From: Methylophilus sp. QUAN
Lineage (GTDB): Bacteria > Pseudomonadota > Gammaproteobacteria > Burkholderiales > Methylophilaceae
Length of the DNA stretch: 64,000 bases
Direction: 5' to 3'
NCBI RefSeq assembly: GCF_015354445.1
Contig: NZ_JADKYT010000002.1
Span: forward strand, 372,001 to 436,000
Shown here piece by piece: positions 35,610 to 45,457 of this stretch (the stretch's first letter is position 1; each line of letters opens with the position of its first letter). Under the pieces are notes generated by a model. It was not told where the DNA came from, made no database searches, and saw only the letters and a program-made list of their open reading frames with translations. The translations under genes and the position numbers were made by a program.

Positions 35610-37196
35610 ATGTCAACCTCAGTGCAGGGGTCTAGCCCGCTAGACTTGTTCAAGCACATCAATCGAGACTTACCAGCCTCCATTGTCGTGTTTTTTGTGG
35701 CATTGCCACTTTGTTTAGGTATCGCGCTGGCGTCGGGTGCGCCGCTATTTTCGGGCGTGATTGCCGGGATTGTCGGTGGCATCGTTGTTGGCCTGGCCAG
35801 CGGCTCGCAACTGGGGGTCAGTGGCCCGGCAGCTGGCCTGGCTGTGATTGTGATGGCGGCCATTGGTAATCTGGGTTCTTATGAGGTTTTTCTGGCGGCG
35901 GTGGTGCTCGCTGGTGTATTCCAGTTTTTGCTGGGGCAGTTGAAAGCCGGTTTTATTGCCTACTTTGTGCCATCTTCAGTGATTACCGGCATGCTCACAG
36001 GCATAGGTTTGCTGATTATCCTCAAGCAGATTCCGCATGCATTTGGTTACGATGCGGACTACGAAGGCGATGAATCTTTTGATGCATTTGCCGGGCATGA
36101 TACCTTCAGCGATATTTTGCAGGCATGGGACCTGTTAACCCCTGGCGCAGTCTTGATTGCGGCCGTGTCTTTCGCGATTCTGATCCTGTGGGATACGGTG
36201 CTGACCAAAAAACACCGGATTTTCCAACTGCTGCAAGGGCCAATTGTGGTGGTGCTGGTCGGTATCCTGCTCAACGTGGCCTTTATGCGCGGCTGGTTGA
36301 ATTTCACCTTGAGTGACGACCAGATTGTGCGCTTGCCTGTAGCGAGCAGCTTGGGCGAGTTTGCCAGCTTCTTTACCCATCCTGATTTCAGCAAGATCAC
36401 GCAGCCGCTGGTGATTAAAACTGCGTTGGTCATGGCCATTGTCGCCAGCCTGGAAACACTCCTTTGTGTCGAAGCGACTGACAAACTGGATACACACAAA
36501 CGTGTGACGCCGACCAACAAAGAACTCAAGGCGCAAGGCTTGGGTAATATTGTCTCAGGGCTGATTGGTGGTTTGCCGATTACGCAGGTGATTGTGCGTA
36601 GTAGTGCCAACGTGACTTTTGGTGCGCAAACAAAATTGTCTGCAGTTTTGCATGGTTTCTGGCTGTTGCTGAGTGCAATTACCATTGCCAGCTTCCTCAA
36701 CCTGATCCCTCTGGCCAGCTTGGCCACTATCCTGATTATGGTGGGTTACAAACTGGCTAAACCTAAACTGTTCAAACAAATGTACCAGTTGGGCTGGGAG
36801 CAGTTTGTGCCGTTTATCGTGACGATAGTCGCGATCGTGTTTACCGATCTGTTGACCGGCATCGGCCTGGGCCTTGTGATTGCGATCTTTTTCACCTTGC
36901 ATCACAGCTACCGCAATTCGCACTACATCAAGCAAACGCGTTCTACCAAAGACGGCAAAGAGGTGTATGAGTTAGTGCTGGCGGAAGAGGTTTCCTTCTT
37001 TAACAAGGCCAGCATCCTGGAGGTATTGGAAGCCATTCCACCGAATAGCAAAGTGGTGATTGATTGCACCAATAGCAAATCAATTGCTTATGATGTGGTG
37101 GAGTTTATCCACGGCTACCAACAACACGCCAAGTTGAAAAATATTGATGTAGAAACCATTGATTTCAAACCACCCAAGCATATGCTGGGACATTAA
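35610..37196 (+). CDS. SulP-family anion transporter
   Basis: A 528-aa inner-membrane transporter with 10 or more helices. The SulP signature segment near the N-terminus reads DLPASIVVFFVALPLCLGIALASGAPLFSG...GVSGPAAGLAVIV. A short STAS-like C-terminal domain is present (about 455-520; VVIDCTNSKSIAYDVVEFIHGY). SulP proteins carry bicarbonate, sulfate or other anions. The gene 56 bases downstream is a carbonic anhydrase, favouring bicarbonate; sulfate remains possible given the sulfur theme of the region. Confidence 0.9.
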   Translation: MSTSVQGSSPLDLFKHINRDLPASIVVFFVALPLCLGIALASGAPLFSGVIAGIVGGIVVGLASGSQLGVSGPAAGLAVIVMAAIGNLGSYEVFLAAVVLAGVFQFLLGQLKAGFIAYFVPSSVITGMLTGIGLLIILKQIPHAFGYDADYEGDESFDAFAGHDTFSDILQAWDLLTPGAVLIAAVSFAILILWDTVLTKKHRIFQLLQGPIVVVLVGILLNVAFMRGWLNFTLSDDQIVRLPVASSLGEFASFFTHPDFSKITQPLVIKTALVMAIVASLETLLCVEATDKLDTHKRVTPTNKELKAQGLGNIVSGLIGGLPITQVIVRSSANVTFGAQTKLSAVLHGFWLLLSAITIASFLNLIPLASLATILIMVGYKLAKPKLFKQMYQLGWEQFVPFIVTIVAIVFTDLLTGIGLGLVIAIFFTLHHSYRNSHYIKQTRSTKDGKEVYELVLAEEVSFFNKASILEVLEAIPPNSKVVIDCTNSKSIAYDVVEFIHGYQQHAKLKNIDVETIDFKPPKHMLGH

Positions 37197-37252
37197 CCAA
37201 AAAGCATGGCGTATAAGCCATGCAAATAATTCATTAGTAGAGGATACACAAT

Positions 37253-37897
37253 ATGTACAAGCACCCATTACTCGACCGCGACAAAATGACTGCGCGTGAA
37301 GCACTGGATATCTTGATTGAAGGCAATCACCGGTTTATTACCGACCGTGAACAGGACAAGGATTTCAAAAGCCTGATTCAAATCACCAAGGATAAACAAC
37401 ATCCGTTCTCGTCTTTTTTGAGCTGCAGTGACTCACGTGCGCCTGTAGAGCTGTTGTTTGATCAGGCATTGGGTGATGTGTTCAGCGTGCGCCTGGCTGG
37501 TAATATTGCTTCAGACAAAGCCATCGGCAGCCTGGAGTTTGGCAGCAAGTACCTGGGTAGCAAGCTGATTGTGGTCATGGGCCATACTTCTTGCGGCGCA
37601 GTCAAAGCGGCATGTGATGACTTTAAAGATGGTCATATTGGCGAGATTATCAACCTGATCAAACCTTCTATCCGTCACGAAAAGACCATTACCGATCCGG
37701 CCCAGCGCAATTCAAAAAACAGTGATTTTGTAGAGAAGATTTGCGCGTTAAACGTGAAATACCAGATCGATACTATCATTCGTTGCAGTGACATTATTGA
37801 TGATATGTTGCAAAGCAAGCAGATCGGTATTGTCGGCGCGGTCTACGATATCTCTACCGGTAAAGTGGACTTCCTGGAAGACACCTTTATTGGTTAA
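37253..37897 (+). CDS. can-like: beta-class carbonic anhydrase
   Basis: Interconverts CO2 and bicarbonate in the cytoplasm. The 214-aa protein has zinc ligands C58 (SCSDSRAP), H111 and C114 (GHTSCGAVKAA), with D60 and R62 forming the catalytic pair. It is co-oriented with the SulP transporter and shares the downstream terminator, so the pair probably supplies bicarbonate for carboxylation. Confidence 0.95.
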   Translation: MYKHPLLDRDKMTAREALDILIEGNHRFITDREQDKDFKSLIQITKDKQHPFSSFLSCSDSRAPVELLFDQALGDVFSVRLAGNIASDKAIGSLEFGSKYLGSKLIVVMGHTSCGAVKAACDDFKDGHIGEIINLIKPSIRHEKTITDPAQRNSKNSDFVEKICALNVKYQIDTIIRCSDIIDDMLQSKQIGIVGAVYDISTGKVDFLEDTFIG

Positions 37898-37916
37898 TCA
37901 GCCATAGGCATGAAAC

Positions 37917-37946
37917 AAAAAGCCGATGCATGCATCGGCTTTTTTA
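37917..37946. terminator. bidirectional terminator between carbonic anhydrase and fdx
   Basis: A perfect palindrome AGCCGATGCATGCATCGGCT (37921-37940) is flanked by A on the left and T on the right. It can terminate the plus-strand carbonic anhydrase unit and the minus-strand isc operon, whose last stop is at 37971. Confidence 0.93.
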
Positions 37947-37970
37947 TTGGGCTAACTGGCGGCAACAGGC

Positions 37971-38312
37971 TTAGTGATGGCCTTCTTTCGCAAGATTAAT
38001 ACTGTATTTTGGAATCTCTACCGTGACATCGGTGTCTTGCAAAATGGCCTGGCAAGATAAGCGCGATTGTGGTGTGAGTCCCCAAGCGCGGTCCAGCATG
38101 TCGTCTTCGTCTTCTTCAATCTCATTCAGGCTATTAAAGCCTTCGCGTACCACGACATGGCAGGTAGTACAGGCGCAGACGCCACCACAGGCGTTATCAA
38201 TATCAATATCGTGCTTGAGCAGCGCGTCACAGATGGAGGTGCCTTTATCGGCTTCGATCACGGCCCCTTCAGGACAGATGTCAGCATGAGGCAATATGGT
38301 AATTTTTGGCAT
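37971..38312 (-). CDS. fdx: ISC-type [2Fe-2S] ferredoxin
   Basis: Supplies electrons for Fe-S cluster assembly on IscU. It has 113 aa with cluster ligands C42, C48, C51 and C87 (ACGGVCACTTCHVVV and SRLSCQA), the same positions as E. coli Fdx. It is the last gene of the isc operon, three bases after hscA. Confidence 0.96.
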   Translation of the reverse strand: MPKITILPHADICPEGAVIEADKGTSICDALLKHDIDIDNACGGVCACTTCHVVVREGFNSLNEIEEDEDDMLDRAWGLTPQSRLSCQAILQDTDVTVEIPKYSINLAKEGHH

Positions 38313-38315
38313 ATT

Positions 38316-40205
38316 TTAGAGTTCCAGTGAATCCAGGTTTTTGCCGGCAAGGGCTTTTTGTACTGAGGCATCCATGCGCTTGGCGGCAAAGTCTTCTGTG
38401 GCATGGTTGAGTGCATCGCTCGCCTGTTTAACCGCATGGCTATCCGTGCCCTGGCATAAAGCCAGCAGGGCATCAATATGGGTTTGTATTTGTTGGCGTT
38501 CGTCTGCACTCAGCAATGTGTCACCATCTTCGGCCAGCGCGGCTTGAATCGCTTCAATCAGGCGTTGCGCATCGACCACGGCCTCGCGCAGCATACGCGC
38601 TGCTTTGTCGCTTTCGGCTGCACCAAATGAATCCTTCAGCATGCTGGTGATCTGGTCTTCGTTCAGGCCATAAGAGGGTTTCACCGTGATGTTGGCTTCC
38701 ACACTATTGGTTTGTTCACGCGCACTGACGGATAACAAGCCATCGGCATCGACTTGAAACGTCACGCGAATACGGGCGGCCCCAGCTGCCATGGGTGGAA
38801 TACCCCGCAGTTCAAAACGCGCCAATGAACGACAGTCACTGACCAGTTCACGCTCACCTTGCACGACATGAATCGCCATCGCGGTCTGACCGTCTTTATA
38901 GGTGGTAAAGTCCTGCGCGCGTGCAATCGGTAAGGTGGAATTGCGAGGAATCACTTTTTCTACCAATCCGCCCATTGTTTCCAGGCCGAGTGAAAGCGGC
39001 GTGATGTCCAGTAACAGTAATTCATCGCCACTGCGGTTACCGGCGAGCACGTTGGCTTGTATGGCTGCGCCAAGGGCGACGACCTTATCCGGGTCGAGGT
39101 TGGTCAGTGGTTCTTGCTCGAAGAATGCCTGCACCGCATGGCGGATGTGCGGCATACGTGTTGCGCCGCCGACCAGGACGACGCCTTTGATCTCGTCTAT
39201 GCTTAATCCTGCATCGCGCATGGCTTTGCGCGTCGGGCTTAAGGTTTTAATCACCAGATGCTCGGTGAGCGCGACAAACTGGGCCACCGACAAGGTTTCA
39301 TCGACCAGGGCGCCGTTACTCAGTTTGCAGACGATATTGGCTTCATGGTTATCGGTCAGCCATTCTTTGGCCTGCCGTGCCTTGGTCAGCAGCAGGCGGG
39401 TATCTTCTTCGCTGAGAGGTTTGAAGTCCTTGGTTTTGCTGCGTACCTGATCCAGCACCCAGCAAAAAATGCGATGGTCAAAGTCATCACCACCCAAGGC
39501 AGAGTCGCCGTTGGTGGCCAACACTTCAAATACGCCTTTGCTCAGGCGCAGGATGGAAATGTCAAAGGTGCCGCCACCCAGGTCATAAATGACGTAGACG
39601 CCTTCGGCGGCATTGTCCAGGCCGTAGGCGACCGCAGCAGCGGTGGGTTCATTGAGCAGGCGTAATACATGCAAGCCGGCGAGGCGTGCAGCGTCTTTGG
39701 TCGCCTGGCGTTGCGCGTCATCAAAATAAGCGGGCACGGTGATGACCGCGCCTGTGAGTTCGCCCCCCAATGCTTTTTCAGCACGGGCTTTCAGGGTTTT
39801 TAAAATCTCGGCAGAAATCTCGACCGGGCTTTTCAAACCCGCACGCGTTTTGATTTCGAGAATGCCTTGCGAACTGTCATTCTCCACAAAATGATAGGGA
39901 ATATGCGCTCTGTCGGTGATGTCGTGCAAGGCGCGACCCATAAAGCGTTTGACCGAGACGATGGTATTCACCGGGTCAAGACTTTGTGCTGCCTGTGCTT
40001 CATGGCCGACAATGACGGCGTCTTGCAAGTAACGCACGACAGAAGGCAGCAGTGCGTGCCCATGTTCGTCATGCAACACGGTGCTCATGCCGCTGCGTAC
40101 AGTGGCCACGAGGGAGTTGGTGGTGCCCAGATCAATGCCCACTGCCAATTTGTGTTGATGCGGGGCAGGGGATAATCCAGGTTCGGAAATCTGTAATAAG
40201 GCCAT
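38316..40205 (-). CDS. hscA: Hsp70-type chaperone HscA
   Basis: Dedicated Fe-S chaperone that releases clusters from IscU by ATP-driven cycling. The 629-aa length and the motifs [15 protein letters not shown] (phosphate loop), [17 protein letters not shown] and [14 protein letters not shown] are those of the HscA branch. A substrate-binding domain follows. The IscU in this operon carries the matching LPPVK recognition motif. Six bases downstream of hscB. Confidence 0.95.
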   Translation of the reverse strand: MALLQISEPGLSPAPHQHKLAVGIDLGTTNSLVATVRSGMSTVLHDEHGHALLPSVVRYLQDAVIVGHEAQAAQSLDPVNTIVSVKRFMGRALHDITDRAHIPYHFVENDSSQGILEIKTRAGLKSPVEISAEILKTLKARAEKALGGELTGAVITVPAYFDDAQRQATKDAARLAGLHVLRLLNEPTAAAVAYGLDNAAEGVYVIYDLGGGTFDISILRLSKGVFEVLATNGDSALGGDDFDHRIFCWVLDQVRSKTKDFKPLSEEDTRLLLTKARQAKEWLTDNHEANIVCKLSNGALVDETLSVAQFVALTEHLVIKTLSPTRKAMRDAGLSIDEIKGVVLVGGATRMPHIRHAVQAFFEQEPLTNLDPDKVVALGAAIQANVLAGNRSGDELLLLDITPLSLGLETMGGLVEKVIPRNSTLPIARAQDFTTYKDGQTAMAIHVVQGERELVSDCRSLARFELRGIPPMAAGAARIRVTFQVDADGLLSVSAREQTNSVEANITVKPSYGLNEDQITSMLKDSFGAAESDKAARMLREAVVDAQRLIEAIQAALAEDGDTLLSADERQQIQTHIDALLALCQGTDSHAVKQASDALNHATEDFAAKRMDASVQKALAGKNLDSLEL

Positions 40206-40211
40206 GAAACT

Positions 40212-40724
40212 CTAATCTTCCAACTGAGCGATCAGCTGATTCACATCTTCACTCACTTTATCAATAAATCGCAGCTTGCGTACCGTCAGGGCGGCCTGCG
40301 TCGGGGCGGCCACAATTTCATTGGCCACTTGCTGCTGCAAGGCCTTGGCTTGCGTGCGCATTTCTTTCAGTAACGCATCCAGCGCGGGGATGTCCTTGCC
40401 AAACCTGGCGTCATCCATGGCTTCACGCCACTCCATTTGCGCCATCAAAAAATCACCCGGCATGGCCGTGTTGTTTTCTTCATCGGTGGCAATACCTTGC
40501 AGTTGCAGCAGGTAGCGGGCGCGTGACGTCGGCTGTTTGAGCACCTGGTAAGCTTCGTTTACCAGCGTGGCCATTTGCATGGATTGCATGCGTTCGGCGG
40601 GTGACGCATTCACAAACTTATCCGGATGGACTTCTGCTTGTAACTTGCGGTACTGGGCATCCAGCACCGCCATGTCTAGCTCAAACTGTTGCGGTAGCTG
40701 AAAGAGGGCGAAGTAGTTTTGCAT
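40212..40724 (-). CDS. hscB: J-domain co-chaperone HscB
   Basis: Delivers IscU to HscA and stimulates its ATPase. The 170-aa product has a J domain (about 1-75) with the HPD motif in LQAEVHPDKFVN and a helical C-terminal IscU-binding domain. The start at 40724 (MQNYFALFQLP) is chosen because the N-terminus matches the family; the frame extends to a GTG at 40745 with weaker support. Confidence 0.94.
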   Translation of the reverse strand: MQNYFALFQLPQQFELDMAVLDAQYRKLQAEVHPDKFVNASPAERMQSMQMATLVNEAYQVLKQPTSRARYLLQLQGIATDEENNTAMPGDFLMAQMEWREAMDDARFGKDIPALDALLKEMRTQAKALQQQVANEIVAAPTQAALTVRKLRFIDKVSEDVNQLIAQLED

Positions 40725-40772
40725 AGTCGATGGCTGTAAATACACGCATGCTGCATGTGTTTACAGCAAACG

Positions 40773-41096
40773 TTAAACGGTAAATGACTCGCCGCAGCCG
40801 CACTCGTCTTTCACATTCGGGTTGTTGAACTTAAAGCCTTCGTTCAAGCCTTCCTTGGTGAAATCGAGTTCAGTGCCGTCGATATATACCAGGCTTTTCG
40901 GGTCGACAATGACCTTGATGCCGTGGCTTTCAAATGCCACATCTTCCGCTTGCATTTCGTCCACAAATTCCAGCGTGTAGGCCATGCCTGAACAGCCCGT
41001 GGTTTTGACGCCCAGGCGTAAACCGAGGCCTTTGCCACGGTTAGCCAGAAACTTTTCCACGCGGTTGGCTGCGGTTTCAGTCAGGGTAATTGCCAT
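40773..41096 (-). CDS. iscA: A-type Fe-S carrier IscA
   Basis: A 107-aa Fe-S cluster carrier with the three ligand cysteines C35 ([10 protein letters not shown]), C99 and C101 (ECGCGESF). It lies four bases after iscU and 48 bases before hscB in a standard isc order. Confidence 0.96.
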   Translation of the reverse strand: MAITLTETAANRVEKFLANRGKGLGLRLGVKTTGCSGMAYTLEFVDEMQAEDVAFESHGIKVIVDPKSLVYIDGTELDFTKEGLNEGFKFNNPNVKDECGCGESFTV

Positions 41097-41100
41097 ATGC

Positions 41101-41481
41101 TTAACCTTGTTTGGATTTCAAGTCAGCAATCGCTGATTTGATTGCATCTTCTGCCAGCACGGAGCAGTGAATTTTCACTGGCGGCAATGCCAGCTCTTCA
41201 GCAATCGCAGAGTTCTTGATCTCTTGCGCCTGATCCAGTGTTTTGCCTTTTAACCATTCTGTCACCAGCGAGCTGGAAGCAATCGCAGAGCCGCAACCAT
41301 AAGTCTTGAATTTGGCATCTTCAATTACGCCTGCATCATTCACCTTGATTTGCAACTTCATCACGTCACCACACGCAGGCGCGCCGACCATGCCGGTGCC
41401 CACATTCGGGTCATTTTTGTCCAGAGAACCCACGTTACGTGGATTTTCGTAGTGGTCCAATACTTTATCTGAGTAAGCCAT
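41101..41481 (-). CDS. iscU: Fe-S cluster scaffold IscU
   Basis: Scaffold on which clusters are built from IscS sulfur. It has 126 aa with ligands C37 (GAPACGDV), C63 (YGCGSA), H105 and C106 (KIHCSV), and the HscA recognition motif LPPVK at residues 99-103. A 182-base gap with a long hairpin separates it from iscS, an unusual break in an otherwise tight operon. Confidence 0.97.
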   Translation of the reverse strand: MAYSDKVLDHYENPRNVGSLDKNDPNVGTGMVGAPACGDVMKLQIKVNDAGVIEDAKFKTYGCGSAIASSSLVTEWLKGKTLDQAQEIKNSAIAEELALPPVKIHCSVLAEDAIKSAIADLKSKQG

Positions 41482-41573
41482 GTTGTTGCTCCTATCAATT
41501 AAATCGCGATATTCGGAGGAGTATTCGCGTTTTAATTATAAAAAATATTTCTTTAGTGAATAAAAATTGCAGA

Positions 41574-41654
41574 TTTCATTGTCTGGCAAGGCGGAGACAT
41601 GCGCCGTTTAGTGTATCTAAACAAGCATGTCGACAACGCCGCCAGGCGATGAAA
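41574..41654. repeat. 81-base imperfect palindrome between iscS and iscU
   Basis: Arms pair in order: TTTCAT/ATGAAA, CTGGC/GCCAG, GGCG/CGCC, GACATGC/GCATGTC and GTTTAG/CTAAAC, leaving a five-base loop (TGTAT) with small internal bulges. The RNA would fold into a very stable hairpin in the isc transcript. It may be a dispersed repeat or an mRNA-processing element that adjusts iscS versus iscU expression. Confidence 0.8.
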
Positions 41655-41663
41655 GAACAATTT

Positions 41664-42881
41664 TTAATGTTCCGCCCATTCTACTTTGGACAAATCAATC
41701 CCATCCTTGAACATCTCCCATAATGGGGACAGTTCACGCAATTTTCCAATTTTGCTCTTTAACAGGTCAATCGTGTAATCTACATCGGCTTCAGTAGTAA
41801 AGCGGCCAATGCTGAAACGGATCGAGCTGTGTGCCAATTCATCAGAGCGGCCCAGCGCGCGCAGTACATAGCTAGGCTCCAGGCTGGCAGAGGTACATGC
41901 GGAGCCGGAGGAGACAGCAATATCCTTGATCGCCATGATCAGTGACTCACCTTCAACGTAGTTAAAGCTGACGTTGAGGTTATGCGGCACGCGATGATCC
42001 AGGTCACCATTGACATAGGTTTCTTCAATCTGCAGCAAGCCGTTCAATAAACGGTCACGCAGGGTGCGGATACGTTCGTTTTCGCTGGCCATCTCTTCAC
42101 GTGCAATGCGGAAAGCTTCGCCCATGCCCGCAATCTGGTGCGTCGCCAGCGTGCCTGAACGCATGCCGCGCTCATGACCACCGCCGTGCATTTGCGCTTC
42201 AATACGAATACGTGGTTTGCGGCGCACATACAAGGCACCGACGCCTTTAGGACCGTAGGTCTTGTGTGCGGAGAAGCTCATCAAGTCCACTGGCAATTTT
42301 TCCAGATCAATCGCGACCTTGCCGGTTGCCTGTGCCGCGTCAACGTGGAAAATAATATTATTGGCGCGGCATACATTGCCCAGCGCTTCAATATCCTGAA
42401 TCACGCCGATTTCGTTATTGACCAGCATGATGGAGGCCAATACCGTGTCAGGGCGAATCGCGGCTTTGAATTTCTCAAGGTCAATCAGGCCGTCGGCTTC
42501 TGGTTGCAGGTAAGTCGCTTCGTAGCCCTCACGCTCCAGTTCACGCACGGTATCCAGCACCGCTTTGTGCTCGGTAGCGGCGGTGATGATGTGCTTGCCT
42601 TTGCTGCCAGCGTAAAAGTGCGCGGCACCTTTAATCGCCAGGTTGTTAGACTCGGTCGCGCCTGAGGTCCAGACGATTTCACGTGGATCGGCATTGACCA
42701 GTTTGGCCACTTCTTCACGCGCGTTTTCTACCGCGTGCTCTGCGGCCCAGCCATACGGGTGGCTACGCGAAGCAGGGTTACCAAAGTCTTCGGTCAGGTA
42801 AGGAATCATTTTTTGCGCAACACGGGGGTCTACCGGTGTGGTCGCAGAGTAATCCAGGTAAATCGGCTTTCTTTCAGACAT
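41664..42881 (-). CDS. iscS: cysteine desulfurase IscS
   Basis: Housekeeping sulfur donor for Fe-S clusters and thiolated cofactors. The 405-aa protein has the PLP lysine K207 ([14 protein letters not shown]) and catalytic cysteine C329 in the mobile loop ([13 protein letters not shown]), the E. coli IscS pattern. It is preceded by a second desulfurase gene and followed by iscU. Confidence 0.97.
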   Translation of the reverse strand: MSERKPIYLDYSATTPVDPRVAQKMIPYLTEDFGNPASRSHPYGWAAEHAVENAREEVAKLVNADPREIVWTSGATESNNLAIKGAAHFYAGSKGKHIITAATEHKAVLDTVRELEREGYEATYLQPEADGLIDLEKFKAAIRPDTVLASIMLVNNEIGVIQDIEALGNVCRANNIIFHVDAAQATGKVAIDLEKLPVDLMSFSAHKTYGPKGVGALYVRRKPRIRIEAQMHGGGHERGMRSGTLATHQIAGMGEAFRIAREEMASENERIRTLRDRLLNGLLQIEETYVNGDLDHRVPHNLNVSFNYVEGESLIMAIKDIAVSSGSACTSASLEPSYVLRALGRSDELAHSSIRFSIGRFTTEADVDYTIDLLKSKIGKLRELSPLWEMFKDGIDLSKVEWAEH

Positions 42882-42906
42882 GTCTCATGCTCTTTCAATT
42901 AAAGTC

Positions 42907-44058
42907 TCATGCCGCAACGGCATTTAATCCTTTCAGACGCTGCACCTGTTGCTGCAACGCTGCTAAAAACTGGGTGATTTCTTCACTGGTATTGCTATCG
43001 CTCAGGCTGACACGCACTGCACCGCGTGCCAGGTCTGGCGTGATGCCCATGGCCAGCAAAACATGGCTAGGCTCTGTACTGTCACTGGAGCAGGCTGAAC
43101 CGCTAGCCACGGCAAAACCTGCTTTATCCAGGGCTGTGACCAATGTTTCGCCTTCAATATTCGCGATGGCAAAAAAGCTGGTGTTAGGCAGGCGCTTGGC
43201 CTGTGGCGCAAAAATTGTGGCGCCTAACTGGTTTAACCCCGCTTCGAGTTGCTCACGCAAACGCTGCACTGCCGTATGGCGCGTGTCCAGGGTTTCCATC
43301 GCTAACTGGCAAGCTTGAGCAAAACCAATCACGCCAGCGACATTTTCTGTGCCGCTACGAAGACCACGCTCCTGACCGCCACCATGCAGCAAGGGTGCAA
43401 TGTCTACACGTTTATCAATAATCAATGCGCCGACGCCAATCGGCCCGCCAATTTTATGGCTGGAGATCGTCATCGCATTCACGCCCAGAGCGCTCATGTC
43501 GACGTGGATTTTGCCAAATGCCTGCACGGCATCAGTATGCAATAACGCACCATGTGCTTTTGCCAGTTGCGCCAACTCGGCTATCGGCTGTATGGCTCCG
43601 GTTTCATTGTTTGCCAACATGGCCGAGACTAAACCTGTGCGTGTGCTGAGGGTTTGCTCTGCCTGCGCCAAGTCAATCACGCCCTGACTGTCCACACCAA
43701 TCGTGGCCACTTTCCAATCATGCCAGGCCAATGACTGTGCCGGGCGTGTCACGCACGGATGTTCAATGCCGCTGATCAGTAACTGTGACGGACTCAGGTT
43801 CGCCGTGATGCCTTTAATGGCAAAGTTATTGGCCTCTGTGCCGCCAGACGTAAACACGACTTGTGACGCCTGCACACCGACGCAAGCTGAAATCTGTTTC
43901 CTGGCCAGCTCTAGCGCTTCGCGTGCATTGCGGCCATACACATGGCGACTGGTCGGGTTGCCCGTTGGCTGGGTCAACCAGGGCAGCATTGCTTCCAGCA
44001 CCTGCGGTTTTAACGCCGTGGTGCTGTTGTGATCCAGGAAGGCGGTTTTCGTTGTCAT
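42907..44058 (-). CDS. second cysteine desulfurase, NifS/IscS-like
   Basis: A 383-aa class I desulfurase paralogous to IscS but only moderately similar. PLP lysine is about K202 (TISSHKIGGPIGVGALI) and catalytic cysteine about C323 (ASGSACSSDSTEPSHVL), both intact. The start is the ATG at 44058; a TTG two codons upstream is unlikely. It lies between iscR and iscS, nine bases after iscR, in the same operon. It may be a specialised donor, such as for tRNA thiolation, but this is unproven. It is one of three desulfurases in the window. Confidence 0.92.
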   Translation of the reverse strand: MTTKTAFLDHNSTTALKPQVLEAMLPWLTQPTGNPTSRHVYGRNAREALELARKQISACVGVQASQVVFTSGGTEANNFAIKGITANLSPSQLLISGIEHPCVTRPAQSLAWHDWKVATIGVDSQGVIDLAQAEQTLSTRTGLVSAMLANNETGAIQPIAELAQLAKAHGALLHTDAVQAFGKIHVDMSALGVNAMTISSHKIGGPIGVGALIIDKRVDIAPLLHGGGQERGLRSGTENVAGVIGFAQACQLAMETLDTRHTAVQRLREQLEAGLNQLGATIFAPQAKRLPNTSFFAIANIEGETLVTALDKAGFAVASGSACSSDSTEPSHVLLAMGITPDLARGAVRVSLSDSNTSEEITQFLAALQQQVQRLKGLNAVAA

Positions 44059-44067
44059 GGCCAAATA

Positions 44068-44538
44068 TTAGGCGGCAATGGTTGCTTCAGAGCCACATTT
44101 TCTTGGTGCGAATACGACCGTACCTGCGCCTTTTTTGCGCTGCATATCAACCATGTCTGCCAAGCTCACGCCTGATAAGTAATCAAGAATTTTGCTGTTT
44201 AATGACGCCCACAGCTCATGCGTCATGCAGCGGCCTTCGTCGTGGCAGTTCTCATTGCCGCCACATTGGGTTGCGTCAATTTGTTCGTCTACCGCAGTAA
44301 TAATGTCAGAGACAGAAATTTCGCTGTGTGCTTTGGCAATGCGGTAACCGCCGCCTGGCCCGCGTACGCTGGAAACCAGGCCTTGCTTGCGCAGGCGGCT
44401 GAATAATTGTTCAAGATAAGACAAGGAAATGCTTTGGCGTTCGCTAATGCCAGCCAGTGTGACTGGCTTGTCCGCTTCGTAAAGCGCAATGTCGAGCATC
44501 GCGGTGACAGCAAAACGTCCTTTGGTGGTTAATCGCAT
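44068..44538 (-). CDS. iscR: Fe-S sensing repressor IscR
   Basis: A 156-aa Rrf2-family regulator. The winged helix-turn-helix occupies about 1-75, with C92, C98, C104 and H107 ([20 protein letters not shown]) as [2Fe-2S] ligands at the same positions as E. coli IscR. Holo-IscR represses its own operon, and a matching operator overlaps the promoter upstream. Confidence 0.97.
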   Translation of the reverse strand: MRLTTKGRFAVTAMLDIALYEADKPVTLAGISERQSISLSYLEQLFSRLRKQGLVSSVRGPGGGYRIAKAHSEISVSDIITAVDEQIDATQCGGNENCHDEGRCMTHELWASLNSKILDYLSGVSLADMVDMQRKKGAGTVVFAPRKCGSEATIAA

Positions 44539-44567
44539 CTTGAGATGACCTTTTAAAACAGAGGTGA

Positions 44568-44600
44568 ATTGTATAATAACCTACTGTTTTAGTCAATTAT
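44568..44600 (-). promoter_or_regulatory. isc promoter with overlapping IscR type 1 operator
   Basis: On the minus strand TTGACT (44591-44596) and TACAAT (44568-44573) are separated by 17 bases, a strong sigma-70 promoter. The 25 bases at 44576-44600 agree with the E. coli type 1 IscR consensus at 22 positions by my count, including GACT and CAGT half-sites. This supports repression by holo-IscR. Confidence 0.85.
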
Positions 44601-44646
44601 TATGCCCAAAAAGTTCAGGGCTTGATGTCGTGTTGCCAGAAGGTGG

Positions 44647-45381
44647 CTATTCGGGCTTTTTGGCAAAAGCCTCACCAACATTGGTATCGGTTTCAGTATC
44701 GCTCAGTTTGGCTAATTGTATTTTTAGTTCTGCGATCTCTGCCTCTTGCTTGTGGGCATGATCTAGCAGGCTGTTAATCGCTTTGATCATGGGGTCATTT
44801 TCATCGTTGCCAACCGCGTAGGCGCTGAAGCCCATTTTTTGCGCGGCATCCTGGCGTTGTTTGGCTTTTTCCTCTTCAAGAATACGCGCCGGGATTCCGA
44901 CGGCTGTCGCGCCGTCTGGTACATCTTTGACCACCACCGCGTTCGAGCCAATCTTGGCATTTTTTCCAATGGTAATTGGCCCCAGCACTTTTGCACCCGC
45001 GCCGATGACGACGCCAGACTCCAAAGTCGGATGGCGTTTGCCCTTGTTCCAACTGGTACCGCCTAACGTCACGCCATGATACAGCGTGCAGTCATCGCCA
45101 ATAATGGCTGTCTCCCCGACCACTACACCCATGCCGTGATCAATAAATACGCGACGGCCTATGGTGGCACCGGGATGAATTTCGATGCCGGTAATCCAGC
45201 GCCCAAAGTGGGAGAGGGCACGCCCCAGCCAATACAGACGATGACTCCATAACCAGTGGCTGAATCGATGCAGGATCAGGGCATGCACACCAGGGTAAGT
45301 GGTCAGAATCTCGAAATGGGTACGCGCCGCCGGATCGCGGTCAAACACAATCGAAATATCTTCTTTGAGGTGCTTAAACAT
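44647..45381 (-). CDS. cysE: serine O-acetyltransferase CysE
   Basis: A 244-aa short-type serine acetyltransferase. The short N-terminal helical part is followed by a left-handed beta-helix with [30 protein letters not shown] and [21 protein letters not shown] charged helical C-terminal tail (about 175-244) contains [17 protein letters not shown], a possible coiled coil. It is the general cysteine-pathway enzyme, often found next to iscR in other bacteria, and is separate from the long-type paralogue in the encapsulin operon. Confidence 0.94.
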   Translation of the reverse strand: MFKHLKEDISIVFDRDPAARTHFEILTTYPGVHALILHRFSHWLWSHRLYWLGRALSHFGRWITGIEIHPGATIGRRVFIDHGMGVVVGETAIIGDDCTLYHGVTLGGTSWNKGKRHPTLESGVVIGAGAKVLGPITIGKNAKIGSNAVVVKDVPDGATAVGIPARILEEEKAKQRQDAAQKMGFSAYAVGNDENDPMIKAINSLLDHAHKQEAEIAELKIQLAKLSDTETDTNVGEAFAKKPE

Positions 45382-45457
45382 GCGCGCATTATGCCATTAA
45401 GTTAGGCGCGCGTCTAAAGCTGGCACGGCTATTTACACTAAACGCGCAATTGCAAGC

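Noticed and set aside
36059-36727. 222-aa open frame antisense to the SulP gene
   Set aside because: Shadow of a strongly supported transporter gene with no recognisable product.
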